Positions 45,744 through 58,034 of a stretch of 64,000 nt of DNA are shown piece by piece. The notes beneath the pieces are model-generated. The model was not told the DNA's origin. It saw only the letters and a list, made by a program, of their open reading frames with translations, and did not search any database. Position numbers and translations under genes: made by a program. This stretch comes from Bactrocera neohumeralis (taxonomy: Eukaryota; Arthropoda; Insecta; Diptera; Tephritidae): assembly GCF_024586455.1 (NCBI RefSeq), contig NC_065920.1, forward strand, positions 10,192,144-10,256,143. The letters are read 5' to 3'. Each line of letters begins with the position of its first letter. Position 1 is the stretch's first letter.

Positions 45744-48046
45744 TATGTATATCAAGTATGTCGATTGGATCATTGCATTTAAGTTGAAATGAAAAATTTC
45801 TACTGTCTCCAAGAGTGAGCACAAATATAGCGCGCAGAAAAGGCGTGAAACGAACATGGCTTTGGAATAATATAATGCGCCTAATGGTAGGCAACACCCT
45901 TTACCACTTTTTATACATTTGCTCCTTTAAAGCGAGATGATGGTAAATAATATGTTTATGATAAAGTTCGTATGAAATTTTCTAACTTTTTTTTATTCAT
46001 AAAATAACCAATTAATCAGACAACGACTTTTCAAAGTATATAGAATATGTGTAATATTAGTTTCGGTGAAAGTAAACGTCAGAAAATAAATGTCTAAATA
46101 TCTTTAACTACTACACAAAAACAGTAATTACCACGTTGGCAACTTTAAACTTAAAATACATGTATATGTAACATTTTCTGGCAGTTTATAAAAAGTCAAG
46201 TTATTTTGTGTTATCAAAATTCCAAATAGCTTGTTTCATTCCTTTTTTTTAAGTTAATTGCCCAATCAGTGCGTAGTTACGTCTCTGTTTATAAATTTTT
46301 ACATTTATATTTATATGCTTTTATTTTATACTTTTGTTTTGAATTTTTTGTTTTGTATTTTTTGTTTTTTTTTTTTTTAACAGAGTAATTGAAATAAGCC
46401 GGCTTTAGTGCTGTTATAACATTCCTTTTCAATTTACACTTCAATATTGCAATAAATAAGGCATCAGTTGATCTGCTACAAGCTTATAAAAAATACCATC
46501 CGCTGTAGCCAGTATGAGAGCGTAAATATTGGATCATATTATTTTTATACGTAAAAAAAATGATTAAAATCAGTTTTTGCCAGCAAACTAAAAAAGGAAA
46601 CATTAACAATCTATCGGCATTTCTGTTAGCGGCACTGTGCAAATTTTTTTTTATATAATTGATAAATGTAGAAAACAGGTTCATTGCTATACTCACTCAC
46701 ATAAAAAAGTTGTGTGATAGTTAAAAGATTTTTTTGACATTTCCCTTAGTATCTTGTAAATTTTTGGCGGTCCATGTGAGAAACTGAGTACATGGAACTT
46801 TTTTCTTTCATAATCCGGCAATTTTCACCCAATCAGCTACATCTATGTTTACGGATATACTCATATAAAATTCACCAAAATATAAATGCATATTTTGATA
46901 CCTGAATAATACACTTTGGTAGATATGTATCTCATAAGCAAGTGTCAAAAGAACACACATTGAATATCGAACTGCCTGTAAATCAACAATCTAAGCTTCT
47001 TTTGACACTGAATTCAAAGGGATTGATGCAAAAATTAGCGAAAAATTAACAAAAAGCAACAACTCGCACTGCTTCTCTGTCGTGTAAAACATTAAATTTT
47101 CAATCGCAGCCAAGTTCGCTTAAACACTCAAGGCATGTTGCCTTTCTTCCTTAGAAAAATCCAATTTTCAGCTGCATGTCCAAGGATTAAACAACTTTTT
47201 GTATCATGTTTTCAGCATTTCGCACTAAAATAATCAAGTTTAGATTACGTTAGGTCGTGGGGTTGATCCAAAATCGATGGATCTTACTTGGACGTATGTT
47301 TGTGTTTCGTGTTTCCCAAAAAATCCTTATTGTGTATCACCATATTTGTAGGTTGACGAAGTGTGTTACGCTAACCATAAGTTTATTAAGGTGGTTAATA
47401 TCAATCCTAGGCACTTCGCTGGGTTAACCAAAGGTGTGTCTTGCGAGATATTTCAATCTCAGTCTGGCAAGAACTGGGAAATAGAGTAGAATGTGACAGG
47501 GTGATTCCATCTCGCCTTTCTCTATAGAGCTTTGGCAAAGACAAAACCGACCGACCGACAAAATATTTAGTCGTACCGCGTGTATATATATTGGATAGTG
47601 TCCTGTTAGAAATTCAATTGAAAATTTTAATAATTGCTAGCAAAGCAAATCCCTCACAGAAACTCTCTACAGACGCTGCTAATTTAACTGAAAATTTTAT
47701 AAAATTCATTTAGGCAGGCGCATTCCACACCCTTTATTTAATTTTTTCATATTTATTTAATTTCAAATGCGCATAAAATTCTAACATTATGCACAGAGTA
47801 AATGAAAAAGTTTCAGCATGAAAAATAACCTCACAACCTGCATTGACATTGACGAGGGTAGAATATGCCACATCAAGGAACGCACGCATGTGTGCGTGTG
47901 TGTTTGTAAACAGCGGACGAAAGCTTTGTTCATGAGCGTTGAGTGGCAAATAAGCGCATAGTTGCGAATGTGTGCGTGAATTTTTACTTAAAATTATGCA
48001 TTTGCCGTGATTTGCTTGGAACTGGCAGCGCAGGCATTTTTATACC
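45744..48046. other. Non-coding DNA
   Basis: Mostly AT-rich. A weak RTE-like patch (QSGKNWEI near 47462, then CAGGGTGATTCCATCTC) could be a LINE remnant. CA/TG tract near 47890-47905. No exon recognised. Confidence 0.45.
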
Positions 48047-48875
48047 CTGAACAGGGTATATTAAGTTTGTCACGACGTTTGTAACACTTAGAAGGAAGCG
48101 TCGGAGACCCTATAAAGTATATATATAAATGATCAGTATGTTGAGCTGAGTCGATTTAGTCATGTCCGTCTGTCTGTCTGTTCATCTGTCCGTCTGTATA
48201 TATACGAACTAGTCCCACAGTTTTAAAATATCGTTTTGAAATTTTGCAAACATCATTTTCTCTTCAAAAAGCTGCTCATTTGTCGGAACTGCCGATATCG
48301 GACCACTATAACATACAGCTGCCATACAAACTGAACGATCGGAAAAAAGTTCTTGTATGGAAAACTTTTGCATTTGACAAGTTATCTTCACGAAATTTGG
48401 TATAGATTATTTTCTAAGGCAACAATGTAATCTCCAAAGAAATTGTTCAGATCGGCTTACTATAGCATATAGCTGCCATACAAACCGAACGATCGGAATC
48501 AAGTTCTTGTATGGAAAACTTTCGCATTTGACGTGATATATTCACGAAATTTGGTACAGATTATTTTCTAAGGCAACAATGTAATCTCCGAAGAAATTGT
48601 TCAGATCGGCTTACTATAGCATATAGCTGCCATACAAACTGGACGGTCGGAATCAAGTTCTTGTATCTAAAACTTTTGCATTTGACAATGAATCTTCACG
48701 AAATTTGGTACAGATTATTCTTAAGGCAACAATGTAATCTCCGAAAAAATTTTTCAGATCGGATTACTATAGCATATAGCTTCCATATAAACTGAACACA
48801 TAGTTACTAGAAGAAATGCACCTGTGAAGGGTATATTAGCTTCGGTGCAGCCGAAGTTAACATTTTTTCTTGTTT
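48047..48875 (+). mobile_element. Full-length INE-1/DINE-1-like repeat with three 154-bp internal units
   Basis: Begins TATACCCTGAACAGGGTATA (a terminal hairpin) and contains GAAGGAAGCGTCGGAGACCC, GAGTCGATTTAGTCATGTCC, CGTCTGTCTGTCTG and ATAACATACAGCTGCCATAC. An internal unit starting TTCTTGTATGGAAAACTTTT begins at 48350, 48504 and 48658 (154-bp period). The 3' end is GCTTCGGTGCAGCCGAAG, a stable hairpin, followed by TTAACATTTTTTCTTGTTT. A 5' hairpin, internal tandem repeats and a 3' hairpin fit a non-autonomous Helentron/DINE element. No coding capacity. Fragments of this family recur eight more times in the window. Confidence 0.8.
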
Positions 48876-50546
48876 CTTACAAATATATGAAATGTAACAC
48901 TTACAAAAACAAAAATTATTTATAACGAGATTTAGTTGCAGTTGCATTTAGAAATATATGTATGTGTTTGTATGTGTTGTATACAAAAGGCAGCGAAAGT
49001 ATTTCAAGGCCAACCTGTGCACTTCGTGCACTGCGCCTGTACCCTTCTTTTGTACATGTGTGTGTGAGTGTGTTTGCACACATTGATTTCTGCGGCGGCG
49101 TCGCTGCCTTTATTCTTACCCCTCAGCTAAAAAATCGCTGGCTTAGTGGAGCATATATGTATGTGGATGCTCTGTGACTACAGCTTTTCAGCATGAAGAT
49201 GTCATTGTGTGTGTGTGTGCATGCTTGCCACCCTCGCGACAAACACTTTCTTTACACAACTTTATTCGCCTGTAAGTCAACCCTTTTCTATGCTTGCTTT
49301 TATTTGTATACTTTTCAGCTTTTCATCTCTTGTGCGCCCATTCTTTATGGCAGGGCATGCCGTACATACACTTCTTGCTCTTCTATACATATATATGTTT
49401 ATATAAATTCATTTGCGCTCATGAGTTGGTTTTAGCACTGAAAAGTTGCCTAAAAAGTTTATAATTAAAATACTTTGTTCACATTTCTTTCACAAAATGT
49501 CGTCTTTGATTTGCTGAAGAACCATATTTTGACATATTCTCCTATAGTATATGTCTTTCCACATGCTTTGCAACCCTTTCCACTTTTTGCAGTCAGCTTT
49601 TGTTGTTTAGATAGAAGCGCTTTTGAATGGCAGAAATATGCCTAAGGGTTTGCTGTGGCCTTCCGTTGTAACTGTATTATATCTTGGCTTACTTTTTGTT
49701 GCCCCACTATTTTCTTGCCGTTAACATCTTTTATTTTATATACATATGTATATGTACTTATATCTATTTTTTATTAATTTTTTTTTTTTAATATTCAACT
49801 GTCCCTCTTTAAAGGACTTACCAATGTCCTTCTATAGTATATTGTTCCCTCTTTGCCCCCTAATAGTTTATGCTCCTCTTCTTATCCTCTCTCTTCATTT
49901 TTTCACTTTAAGTTCAACCCTTTCTTTCCTCGCACAATTTTTTATGGCGTGCCATTATTCAATTTATGCCCTATTTTCTCTCCTTCACATTTCAATGTCA
50001 TACCATTTTGCCGCCATAAAGCATACATGCCTTTAATTTAATCTATGCGTACCTTCATCAGCGCTAGGACCAAGCGTCATGTCATATTTTATGATCCTAC
50101 TGTGTGGCAATACTTAAAGAAATGAAAACATAAATTAACACTTCAATTTTGCTTTTATGGTAAATGACACAAAAGATAACCAAAAAATACCCTTTCGAAA
50201 ATAGCCTGTCAGGAGACGAATGGAAGAGCGAATGAGAATAATAATAAGTGCTGATAATTGAATTAAAAGACCGAAGGCGTAAAGATTTTACACAAATGTT
50301 GTAAAAAAGAACTACTATATAGTATGTACATACATATGTACAAAAAAATATAAGTATAAATGTGGTGTCAAAATAAAAAGATGCTTGAGTGGTATTATAA
50401 AGCGAGCAAGAGCTAACACATATTAACAATTGTTAAAGAACATATGTAGATACAGCCTAGTAAGAAAGCTTTTGAAGAATTTTTGTGCAAGTTGCTCTTT
50501 AGTTATACAAATTTTAAATGTTGTTGCAGGCAGGTGGTTTCTAATA
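48876..50546. other. Non-coding DNA with TG tracts
   Basis: TG-rich tracts near 49055 and 49205 and pyrimidine-rich DNA from 49590 to 50040. Cys/Phe-rich overlapping frames are low-complexity artefacts. No element recognised. Confidence 0.45.
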
Positions 50547-51504
50547 TTGGGCAGTCGAAAAAGCCTTTTCGTATTTTGTCAATAGATGAAGTCTTATATC
50601 TCCAGTGCTACCAATCACATTGTGTCATACCATATAGTGTTGAAAAGCTGAGATTTCAAGTTTATTTTAACCAAAAAATTAAAAACTAAATACGGGGAAG
50701 TTGAAAAAAAGTTACAGCTGTTCAAAAATGAGTGAAAATAATGAAGAAATTCGCTGCATTTTGAAATTTTTGGGTAAAAAAGGGGAACCACCAATGAAAT
50801 TTGTGAAGCTTACGAGACGATGCTGTATCAGTTTGTGTAGCACAACAATGGTTCACTCGCTTCCTTTCTGGAAATTTCGATGTCAAATATGCACCTCGCT
50901 CTGGTCAACCTATTGTTGAAAAAATCGATGAAATTATGGAAAAGATTGACCAGGACCATCACATAAGCAGGCATCATCGGTAAGGAACTTGGCATTCATC
51001 ATCAAACGGTTTTGAACCATTTAAAAGTGGCTGGCTACAAAAAGAAGCTCGATGCTTGGGTATCACATGAATTGTCTGTAAACAATTTAATGAACCGAAT
51101 TAGCATCGGTGATTCTTTGCTGAAACGAAATAAAATCGAACCATTTCGGACAACTTTAGACCACACGCATCTTTGATGACTCCGCAAAAACTGTGACAGC
51201 TTGGCTGGGAAGTTTTGATGCATCTACCATATAGCCCTGACCTTGCACCATCGGACTACTATTTGTTTCGATCAATGCAGAACTCTCTTAATGGAGTAAA
51301 CAGTAAAAGAGAAGCCTGCGAAAATTGCTAAACGCAAATTTTCGGCGAGAATCTAAAAAAGTTTTCCACTGATGGAATAATGTCTCTTGCGGGGAAATGG
51401 CGAAAAGCGGTCGACCCAAGTGGTACATATTTGGTTCATTAAAGTTCATATAAAAATAAGTTGAAGTTTGATTAGGAATACGAAAATACTTTTTTCGACT
51501 ACCC
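50547..51504 (+). mobile_element. Mariner family A, best-preserved copy (958 bp, both TIRs)
   Basis: TIRs TTGGGCAGTCGAAAAAGCCT (left) and, inward from the right, AGGGTAGTCGAAAAAAGTAT, each beside TA. The transposase begins near 50728 (MSENNEEIRCILKFLGKKGE), passes through frameshifts, then reads IIGKELGIHHQTVLNHLKVA, GYKKKLDAWVSHELSVNNLM and ISIGDSLLKRNKIEPF. An internal deletion removes D1 and D2; the frame resumes LGWEVLMHLPYSPDLAPSDY with D3, then YLFRSMQNSLNGVN, STDGIMSLAGKWRKAVDPSG and TYLVH. Full-length mariners are about 1.3 kb, so roughly 350 bp are missing. Inactive. Confidence 0.92.
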
Positions 51505-51517
51505 TATATATTGGTTA

Positions 51518-52170
51518 TTTTTCAGGGTATATTAAGTTTCCGTTGGTATAAGTATACACGAAATGTGACTAGATATCGATGTGAAACCTTCTTTTCTTCT
51601 CTAAAATAACAAAGCCATGTTCTTGTATGGAAAGCTTTTTTTATTTGACGAGATATTTTCGCGGTATTCGGCATTGATTATTGTCCAAGGCAGCGCTACA
51701 ATTAATGAACATATTGTTCAGAATCTTCACGAAATTTTACATGTGTTAAGGTTTAAGGCAATGGTGCGCTCTCCGAAGAAATTGCTCAGATCGAACCACT
51801 ATAGCATATAATTGTCATACAACTTTAAGGATCAAAAATAAAGTTCTTGTATGGAAAACATTTTTTTCTGAAGCGATATCTTCGCGATATTCCTCACACA
51901 TTATTGTCCAAGACAGAGCTAAAATCTGCGAATATATCGCTCAGATCGAACCACTACAGCATGTAGTTGCCATACAAACGGAACGTTCAAAATCTTGTCC
52001 TTGTATGAAGAACTTTATTGTTGGACGTGATATCTTCGCAATATTTGGCATAAATCTTTTTTAAAGATAGCGCAACAATCAGCCAACATATTGTTCAGAT
52101 TGGACCACTATAGCATATAGCAGCCATACAAGCTGTCCCATCAATATCAGGGTACAGATCGACAAAAAGA
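51518..52170 (+). mobile_element. INE-1-like repeat, diverged internal units
   Basis: Starts CAGGGTATATTAAGTTTCC and contains three or four diverged copies of the internal unit (GTTCTTGTATGGAAAGCTTT at 51620, GTTCTTGTATGGAAAACATT at 51843, TCCTTGTATGAAGAAC near 51998), each with a GATCGAACCACTATAGCAT block. More diverged than the copy at 48047. The mariner at 50547-51504 lies immediately upstream. Confidence 0.7.
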
Positions 52171-52719
52171 TCTAACTTCCTTATTATATTATTGAATTGG
52201 CAGGATTTGTCTATAAAATCCGAATTTGTATCATTTAAAACGAAAATTTTCGTTAGTAAAAAATATATAGAATTTTCCTACAGGGTATGTACCATATACC
52301 TACTTACATGTATGTACAATATATGGATATGAATATCAGTTGCACGCAAAAAGGCAAATTAATTTTTGTCGCATTCGTATGGCTTTTATCGCTCATTGTT
52401 CCACCATCCACCATCCTTCCCTTTGCTGCGCTTCATCCGTACGCATAGCACACTTTCCGTTTCGAAGTTTTGCCCATTTCACGCTTGTGGCATTTTTGGG
52501 TCAAACAATGTAGTTGTGCGTATTCGACTTGCGTTCATGAATGTGTCTATGTGCTGTCATGACTGCGTCCGTGCTTCGGCGTCTGTGTGTCGGTGTGTTC
52601 GTCTGTGCTTCGGCGTCTGTGTGTGTGTGCGTGCATTTTGTCGTCCATTTGATATGTCCTTGATCGGTTGCTGTGATATGCAGTTAACTGCTTCATTTCA
52701 TTTGCGTCCACATGCATTT

Positions 52720-52738
52720 ACACACACACACACACACA
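52720..52738. repeat. (CA)n microsatellite
   Basis: Nine to ten uninterrupted CA units. Confidence 0.92.
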
Positions 52739-53045
52739 TACACTCACGTACGTACATGCCCAATATGCTTTCGGTAGCTCACTTTTATACTATTGTACTT
52801 ATACAACTTAACACTTTTTGGCTCGACCATATCATCAGGCCAGCATCATCGATATTGACCCTGTCTCATGTCCACTCAGCATAAATGATGAAATGCCATT
52901 AAATCGTTTCCGACCTTTTGTCGCCGTCGCTGCTGCTGCCGCTGCCGCTGCGCCCGATCTCCCTGCGCTGTTGGCTTTCGACACGCCGTTCGCTTAATGT
53001 CTTGCTCGGGATGAAAACTTTCGTGCGCAAATATTTTCGTATATG

Positions 53046-53068
53046 TTTGTTGTTGTTGTTGTTGTTGT
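53046..53068. repeat. (GTT)n microsatellite
   Basis: About seven GTT units (CAA on the minus strand, giving a Gln run in one meaningless frame). Confidence 0.9.
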
Positions 53069-53507
53069 ATACTAACTACGTGTGACTGTGCATATGCATG
53101 TTTGTATTTGTAGTTGTTAGCTTTTGTTTTCACGCTATAAGTTATGTTGTAATTTTGGTGTTATTATTGTTTTTGTTGTGGTTGTTGGTTGTGCGATTTG
53201 GCACTGTGACTGACCCAATTGAGGTTATGCAGTGAAATTACTATCGAGCCAGTGTAAATGTCAAATACGCTACTAGTGGTAAGTGCTTATACGCACACAT
53301 ACACACATATATTACATATATGTACATATATATCATTCCACCTATGGTGTGTATATGTGTGCGCTTTATGCCGCTCTGTGTGCCAGTTGTTCAATCGTGC
53401 CTGAAAGTGAAAGTGCACGTGATGAAAGCGAACTCATTCATACTTTCACACAGAAATTTCGTTGTATGTTTGTTTGTATTTTTATTTTTACGTATATGTT
53501 ACAGGCA

Positions 53508-53672
53508 TAATACCCTTCACAGGTGCATTTCTTATAGCATTATAATGCATAAAATATATATATCTGGATTTTGATCGGTCAGTTTTGTGCACTAGCTATA
53601 TGCTATAGTGGTTCGGTGATTTGAAACCTGTCTTGGACAATAATCTACGCCAAATTTCTTGGAGATTTTTTC
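53508..53672 (-). mobile_element. INE-1-like 3' fragment
   Basis: AATACCCTTCACAGGTGCAT, CTAGCTATATGCTATAGTGG and TGGACAATAATCTACGCCAA are the reverse complement of the INE-like 3' region (compare 48770-48835). It ends where the RTE-like LINE begins, so one element may have inserted beside the other. Confidence 0.65.
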
Positions 53673-53674
53673 TT

Positions 53675-55500
53675 CGGCTTCTTTTCAAAGGCTTGATTTT
53701 GACCGTTAAGATCGATGCTTCAAAAACTGAGCTCGGATAATTTTCTCCAGCAGTAGATTAAAGAAGTCACACGAAAGAGAGTCGCCTTGTCTGAAACTTC
53801 GTTTGGTATCGAGCGGCTCGGAAAGGTCCTTCTCGATCCTGACGGAGCTTTTGGTATTGCTCAACGTCAGATACCAAATTCAGATATCGCGGCATGAAGG
53901 CGGCTCCTTTTCGTGCTGTCAAAAGCCGCTTTAAAATCGAAGAAAAGACGTGTGTGTCAATCCTTTTTTCACTGGTCTTTTCCAAGATTTGGCGCATGGT
54001 GAATAGCTGGTCAATTGTAGATTTTCCAGGCCTAAACCCACACTAATAAGGTCTAATCAGTTTGTTAACGGTGTTCTCTAATCTTTAGCACAATTTGCTC
54101 GATGCAACCTTATATGCGATATTGAGGAGGCGTGTGCCACACTAGTTGGCGCAGAATGTGTTTCACCCTTTGTGTGGATTGGTCAGAGCACCCTTAAATT
54201 CCAATCGTCGGACATGCTTTGCTACATGCTTCGTATCAGTTCCTCGCCGCCGTGCTTGAATAGCTCGGCCGGCAATCCATCGGCCCCCGCCACTTTGTTG
54301 TTTTTCAGACAGGTAATTGCTATTCGAACTTCTTCTTGGTCTGCTTCATCGACATAGATTGGGAAATTGGGTTCATCTCTTGGTGTTAAGCTTTCACTGC
54401 CATTCAGCAGGCTGGAGAAGTGTTCCCTTCATAATTTTAGTATGTTCTGGGCATCAATCACAAGATCATTCCTGGGGGTTCTACAAGAGTATGCTCCGGT
54501 CTTGAAACTCTCTGTTAGTCGCCGCAGCTTTTCGTACACTTTTAGAGCATTATCCTTGTCTGCCCGCTTGTCAAGCCTTTCATACTCACGCATTTTGGCC
54601 TGCCTCTTTTTTTGTTTGCAAATGCGTCTCGCGTCCCTCTTCAGCTCTCGGTATCTATCCCATCACGCACGTGTTGTGGCCGATTTTAACTTTGCGAGGT
54701 AGGCAGTCTGTTTTCTCTCCGCTGCGACACGGCACTCCTCGACGTACCAGCTGTTCTTTTGCATTTTCCAAAAACCAATGGTTTCGTTTGCAGCTGTACT
54801 TAAGAAGCTTGAAATGCCGTCCCACAGTTCCCTTATACCGAGTTGCTGATGACTGCTCTCAGATAGCAAGAGTGCAAGTCGAGTAAAAATCGTTCTGCTG
54901 TCTGTTGTGATTGCAGCTTCTCGACGTTGAATCTTCCTTGTATTTTTTGACGTGCGTTTTTTGCTGCACAGCGGCGGATGCGAGTCTTGGCTGCAACAAT
55001 GTGGTCAATGTTAGGACCTCGGAGCGCACGCACATCTAAAACACTGGAGACGTGTCTTCAGTCTATCACAACATGATTGATCTGGCTGGTGGCTTTTCGA
55101 TCCGGAGACAGCTAGGCAGCTTGATGATGACCATATTTCGAGCCCTGGCGAAGTCGACTAGCAACAAGCCATTTGGGAATGTTTCCTCGTGGAAGCTGAA
55201 TTTATCGACCGTTGTGCCCACCCTGGCGTTAATGTCGCTTAGCACGAGTTTGACGTCATCTAAAGGACTTAAGCTGCTCTGAAAGGTGCGCTGCAAGCGC
55301 TTATAGAAGGCATCCTTGTCACATCGTCCTTCTCTTTCGTCGGGGCGTTGGCACAAATCAGCGATATGTTGAAGAACTTCACTTTGATGCGGATTGTGGC
55401 TAGACTACTCGGCGACGGAGTCTCTCTCCTACCACGAATATCATACCGAATTTGCGCTTCTTTATATGAGCACTGTAGTAAATGCCCCAAAGACCTCGCC
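53675..55500 (-). mobile_element. RTE-like LINE, endonuclease and N-terminal RT (longest LINE in window)
   Basis: Read from 55500 downward in changing frames: endonuclease blocks RGRRETPSPSSLATIRIKVK, FFNISLICANAPTKEKDDVT, FYKRLQRTFQSSLSPLDDVK, LVLSDINARVGTTVDKFSFH, GLLLVDFARARNMVI, VRALRGPNID-like residues and RFNVEKLQSQQTAERFLLDL; then a linker (RYRELKRDARRICKQKKRQA), and RT blocks PIYVDEADQEEVRIAITCLK, NNKVAGADGLPAELFKHGGE, RQILEKTSEKRIDTH, LNLVSDVEQYQKL-like residues and RQGDSLSCDFFNLLLEKI. It stops before the YADD motif. The endonuclease with the APTE/DFNARVG signature is typical of RTE/BovB-like elements. Stops and frameshifts throughout. Confidence 0.85.
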
Positions 55501-57144
55501 CAAGGTTGGATCCAAGTACATGTTTGGGTCTAAAAGAGCTAAGAAATCTCTGACCCATATTTTCAATACTTGGATCCGAACCTAAATTGTATTGCGCCGA
55601 TGTTTTTCGTAGTTTTTCTTAGTACTATGTTGTTGTATTACTCTGTATGGCTCTGGAGTTAAATTTTTTGATCATCCCTGGAGGATCTTAGAACCATATA
55701 ACCTATTATACAAATATGCAAGCTCCAGGGAACACAAGTCATAATAAAAATAGATCTCAGTTTAATCGAATCTTAATCAGAAGTCCTTTTCCTAATAAAT
55801 ATCTGCCCACTCTTATCTATAGAAGTCGTAGCTGCGTACTTTTTCATTACTTTTCTACCATAAAGACCTGTTGCTCACTTCCGGCACTTTTTTTGGCATT
55901 AAGGAGATAAATCTTATTCGCCTAATTTAATTGGACACCTGTGCAGCTCATGGGCGCTTTGCTGGGGCAAAAGTTAATGGCTTTCTAATTAAGACTTATG
56001 GGTGGAAGGGGTACAGAGCGCAACGTGGTGCTGGGGATGGAGCGCCGCCTGCAAGACAATTGAGCAGATTTTGCTGGCAAACTAATGTGGATTTATGGGT
56101 GGCATGAGAAAGCGGTTATTTAGAGCGGCAAGTGAGAAGTTATGCTTCCAACTGTCATATTTTCATGTACATATGTATGTATGCATGTATAGTATGTATG
56201 TATGAAGGTGCGTGCATTTATACAAAACGCATACGACATTTTGAGCAACGGTTTCTTAAGCAGATATTATTAAATAAATGATTTTTAAACTCTAAAATTC
56301 GAAATTCAACTTACCCTAACTCTCCTTGTTGCTCTTCACTCGCTACTTTTCATTTCTTGCAAGATTTGTTGCTCAACTTTTCACTGAAAAGCACACGCTT
56401 AAATAATAGTATAAATCCAAACACAAACAACTGTGAATCTTTTCATCCGACAACAACACACACGTGCAGATACATATGTATATATAACTTTATATATACA
56501 TATATGTATGTATGCATGTGTTTTTTGCACAAAATTGCTTTGCGCTGTTGAAACAATAAACAACGTTTGTGGCGCCCCAACATGTCTACCGGCGCGCTGT
56601 CACACACACACCGCCACATATTGTTAGCAAATGCCAGCTGCGAAATGGGAAATGGAGAAAACAACATTAAGCGGAAGTCGAGACGAGCTGGCAACAACAG
56701 CGACAGCGCTGACGGCGCCATAACGTTGGCGAAGTTGTTGGTGGTGGCGTTAGCGTTGGCGCAAAAGTTTAATTTATTACCACAACAATCATGACAGACA
56801 AATAACACACGAGCATGTACATACATGTATATATGTCTGTAGTTATTATATACCTAAATATATATATGTATGTATGTACTCATGTATATGTTCATTCAGC
56901 AAAAAGTACAGCTTGTGTGAAAGGGAAATACCAGCAAATATAAATTGGAATTGGAGAAATAAATACAAAATTTATGTAGACCTTTATGTATGTGTGTATG
57001 TCGTTTGGTAGCGGTTAATGGCAAGAAGCGATAAGCGAAAATTCTTAAGAAATTTTCGTTCTTTGTATATTTGTGTATACTTATATAAATATTTATACAC
57101 TTGTATGCATATATACCATATAAACATATGTACATATATGTACA
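55501..57144. other. Non-coding DNA with TATG/TACA microsatellites
   Basis: TATGTATG-type runs near 56167-56205, 56475-56520 and 56815-56890. 56560-56770 is a GC-richer host-like patch. No exon recognised. Confidence 0.5.
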
Positions 57145-57763
57145 TTAGGGTGTTTTTTTTTTTTTGAACTATTATTTTTTTCAGTCCCTCCTCGAGATAT
57201 TCAGCTTTTTAAGTAGGGCTGTATGTAATTTTCATAGATTCTTTAATACATTCCATCTGTAAAAATTCTATAAAGCCTTACTTAAAAAGCCGAATATCTC
57301 GAGAAGTATTAATGATAGCGATTTTGACCTTGAACCTTTTTATAGCAAATAAAATTTCCTACAAATTTGTCATGTACGTTTTTTCTATAGCTCCTGTCAT
57401 TTACGAGATATATACAAAATAATGTGAAATTCTTGGAAAAATCGGGTTTAGAGCCCCGTACTACCTCGCTGGTGTGAGTTATGACTTTGTTGCACTGGGC
57501 ACTTTTGTAGAGTGAACAATTCTGAGAAATATGCGTCTAAAGTCAAAGCGATGCCATAAAATACCTCTGATCTGTTGGAATTTAAAGATAAAAACTCACG
57601 ATTGTAGTGTATTTTATATGGAAAATTTTTACAGGCCTTGATCCAGTTCTTAATGTTAACATAAAGGGCTAAAATTTTCATTTAATTTTTTTTAGGGTAT
57701 TTCCAAGGAAATTTCGTGACGGGACTGAAAAAAATTCATAATTCAAAAAAAAAAACACCCTAA
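57145..57763. mobile_element. Foldback TIR element (619 bp) with TTAGGGTG ends
   Basis: Left TIR at 57145-57188 starts TTAGGGTGTTTTTTTTTTTT and ends TTTTTTTCAGTCCC; the right end at 57721-57763 is its reverse complement with a few mismatches over 43-44 bases. Just inside the left TIR lies a second stem: CTCGAGATATTCAGCTTTTT (57190 region) pairs with AAAAAGCCGAATATCTCGAG (57283 region). No transposase frame. Flanks on both sides read TGTACA next to the TIRs, but because these flanks are microsatellite-like the target duplication cannot be fixed. Non-autonomous; superfamily unknown. Confidence 0.8.
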
Positions 57764-58034
57764 TGTACATATGTATATGTATATAGGAAAGCATCCTCAT
57801 GTGCATGTAAGTGCTTATGCATTGCTCCAAAAGTAATTTGGATTAAATTACATATATAAATTTTCTTCTCATTGTGCATATGTTAAATCAGCCGTCTTTT
57901 AGTGATTACAACTTAATTTACATTTGTAGATATTAAAGTGATTTTACTCACTATGTCTACCTTGACGGAATTCGTTAAAAAGTTTCTAATAACAATTTTG
58001 AACTAATTATTAATTTGTGAAAATACTTTGCATG

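Larger units (their letters stand above)
52171..53507. other. GC-richer non-coding DNA with microsatellites
   Basis: 52366-52884 is open on the plus strand for 172 codons, but the frame is Cys/Val/His-rich low-complexity sequence driven by TG and CA tracts and is not supported as a gene. 52930-52985 is GC-rich. Confidence 0.45.

Noticed and set aside
52366..52884. 172-codon plus-strand open frame
   Set aside because: Cys, Val and His-Thr runs come from TG and CA microsatellites; no domain, and unlike an exon with splice sites.
52876..53133. Minus-strand frame with a poly-Gln run
   Set aside because: The Gln run is a (CAA)n microsatellite translation; the rest has no recognisable domain or splice context.
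57139..57769. PIF/Harbinger-type TTA/TAA target duplication for the foldback element
   Set aside because: The left reads TTA and the right TAA on the same strand, i.e. inverted rather than direct, so they belong to the TIRs and not to a target duplication.
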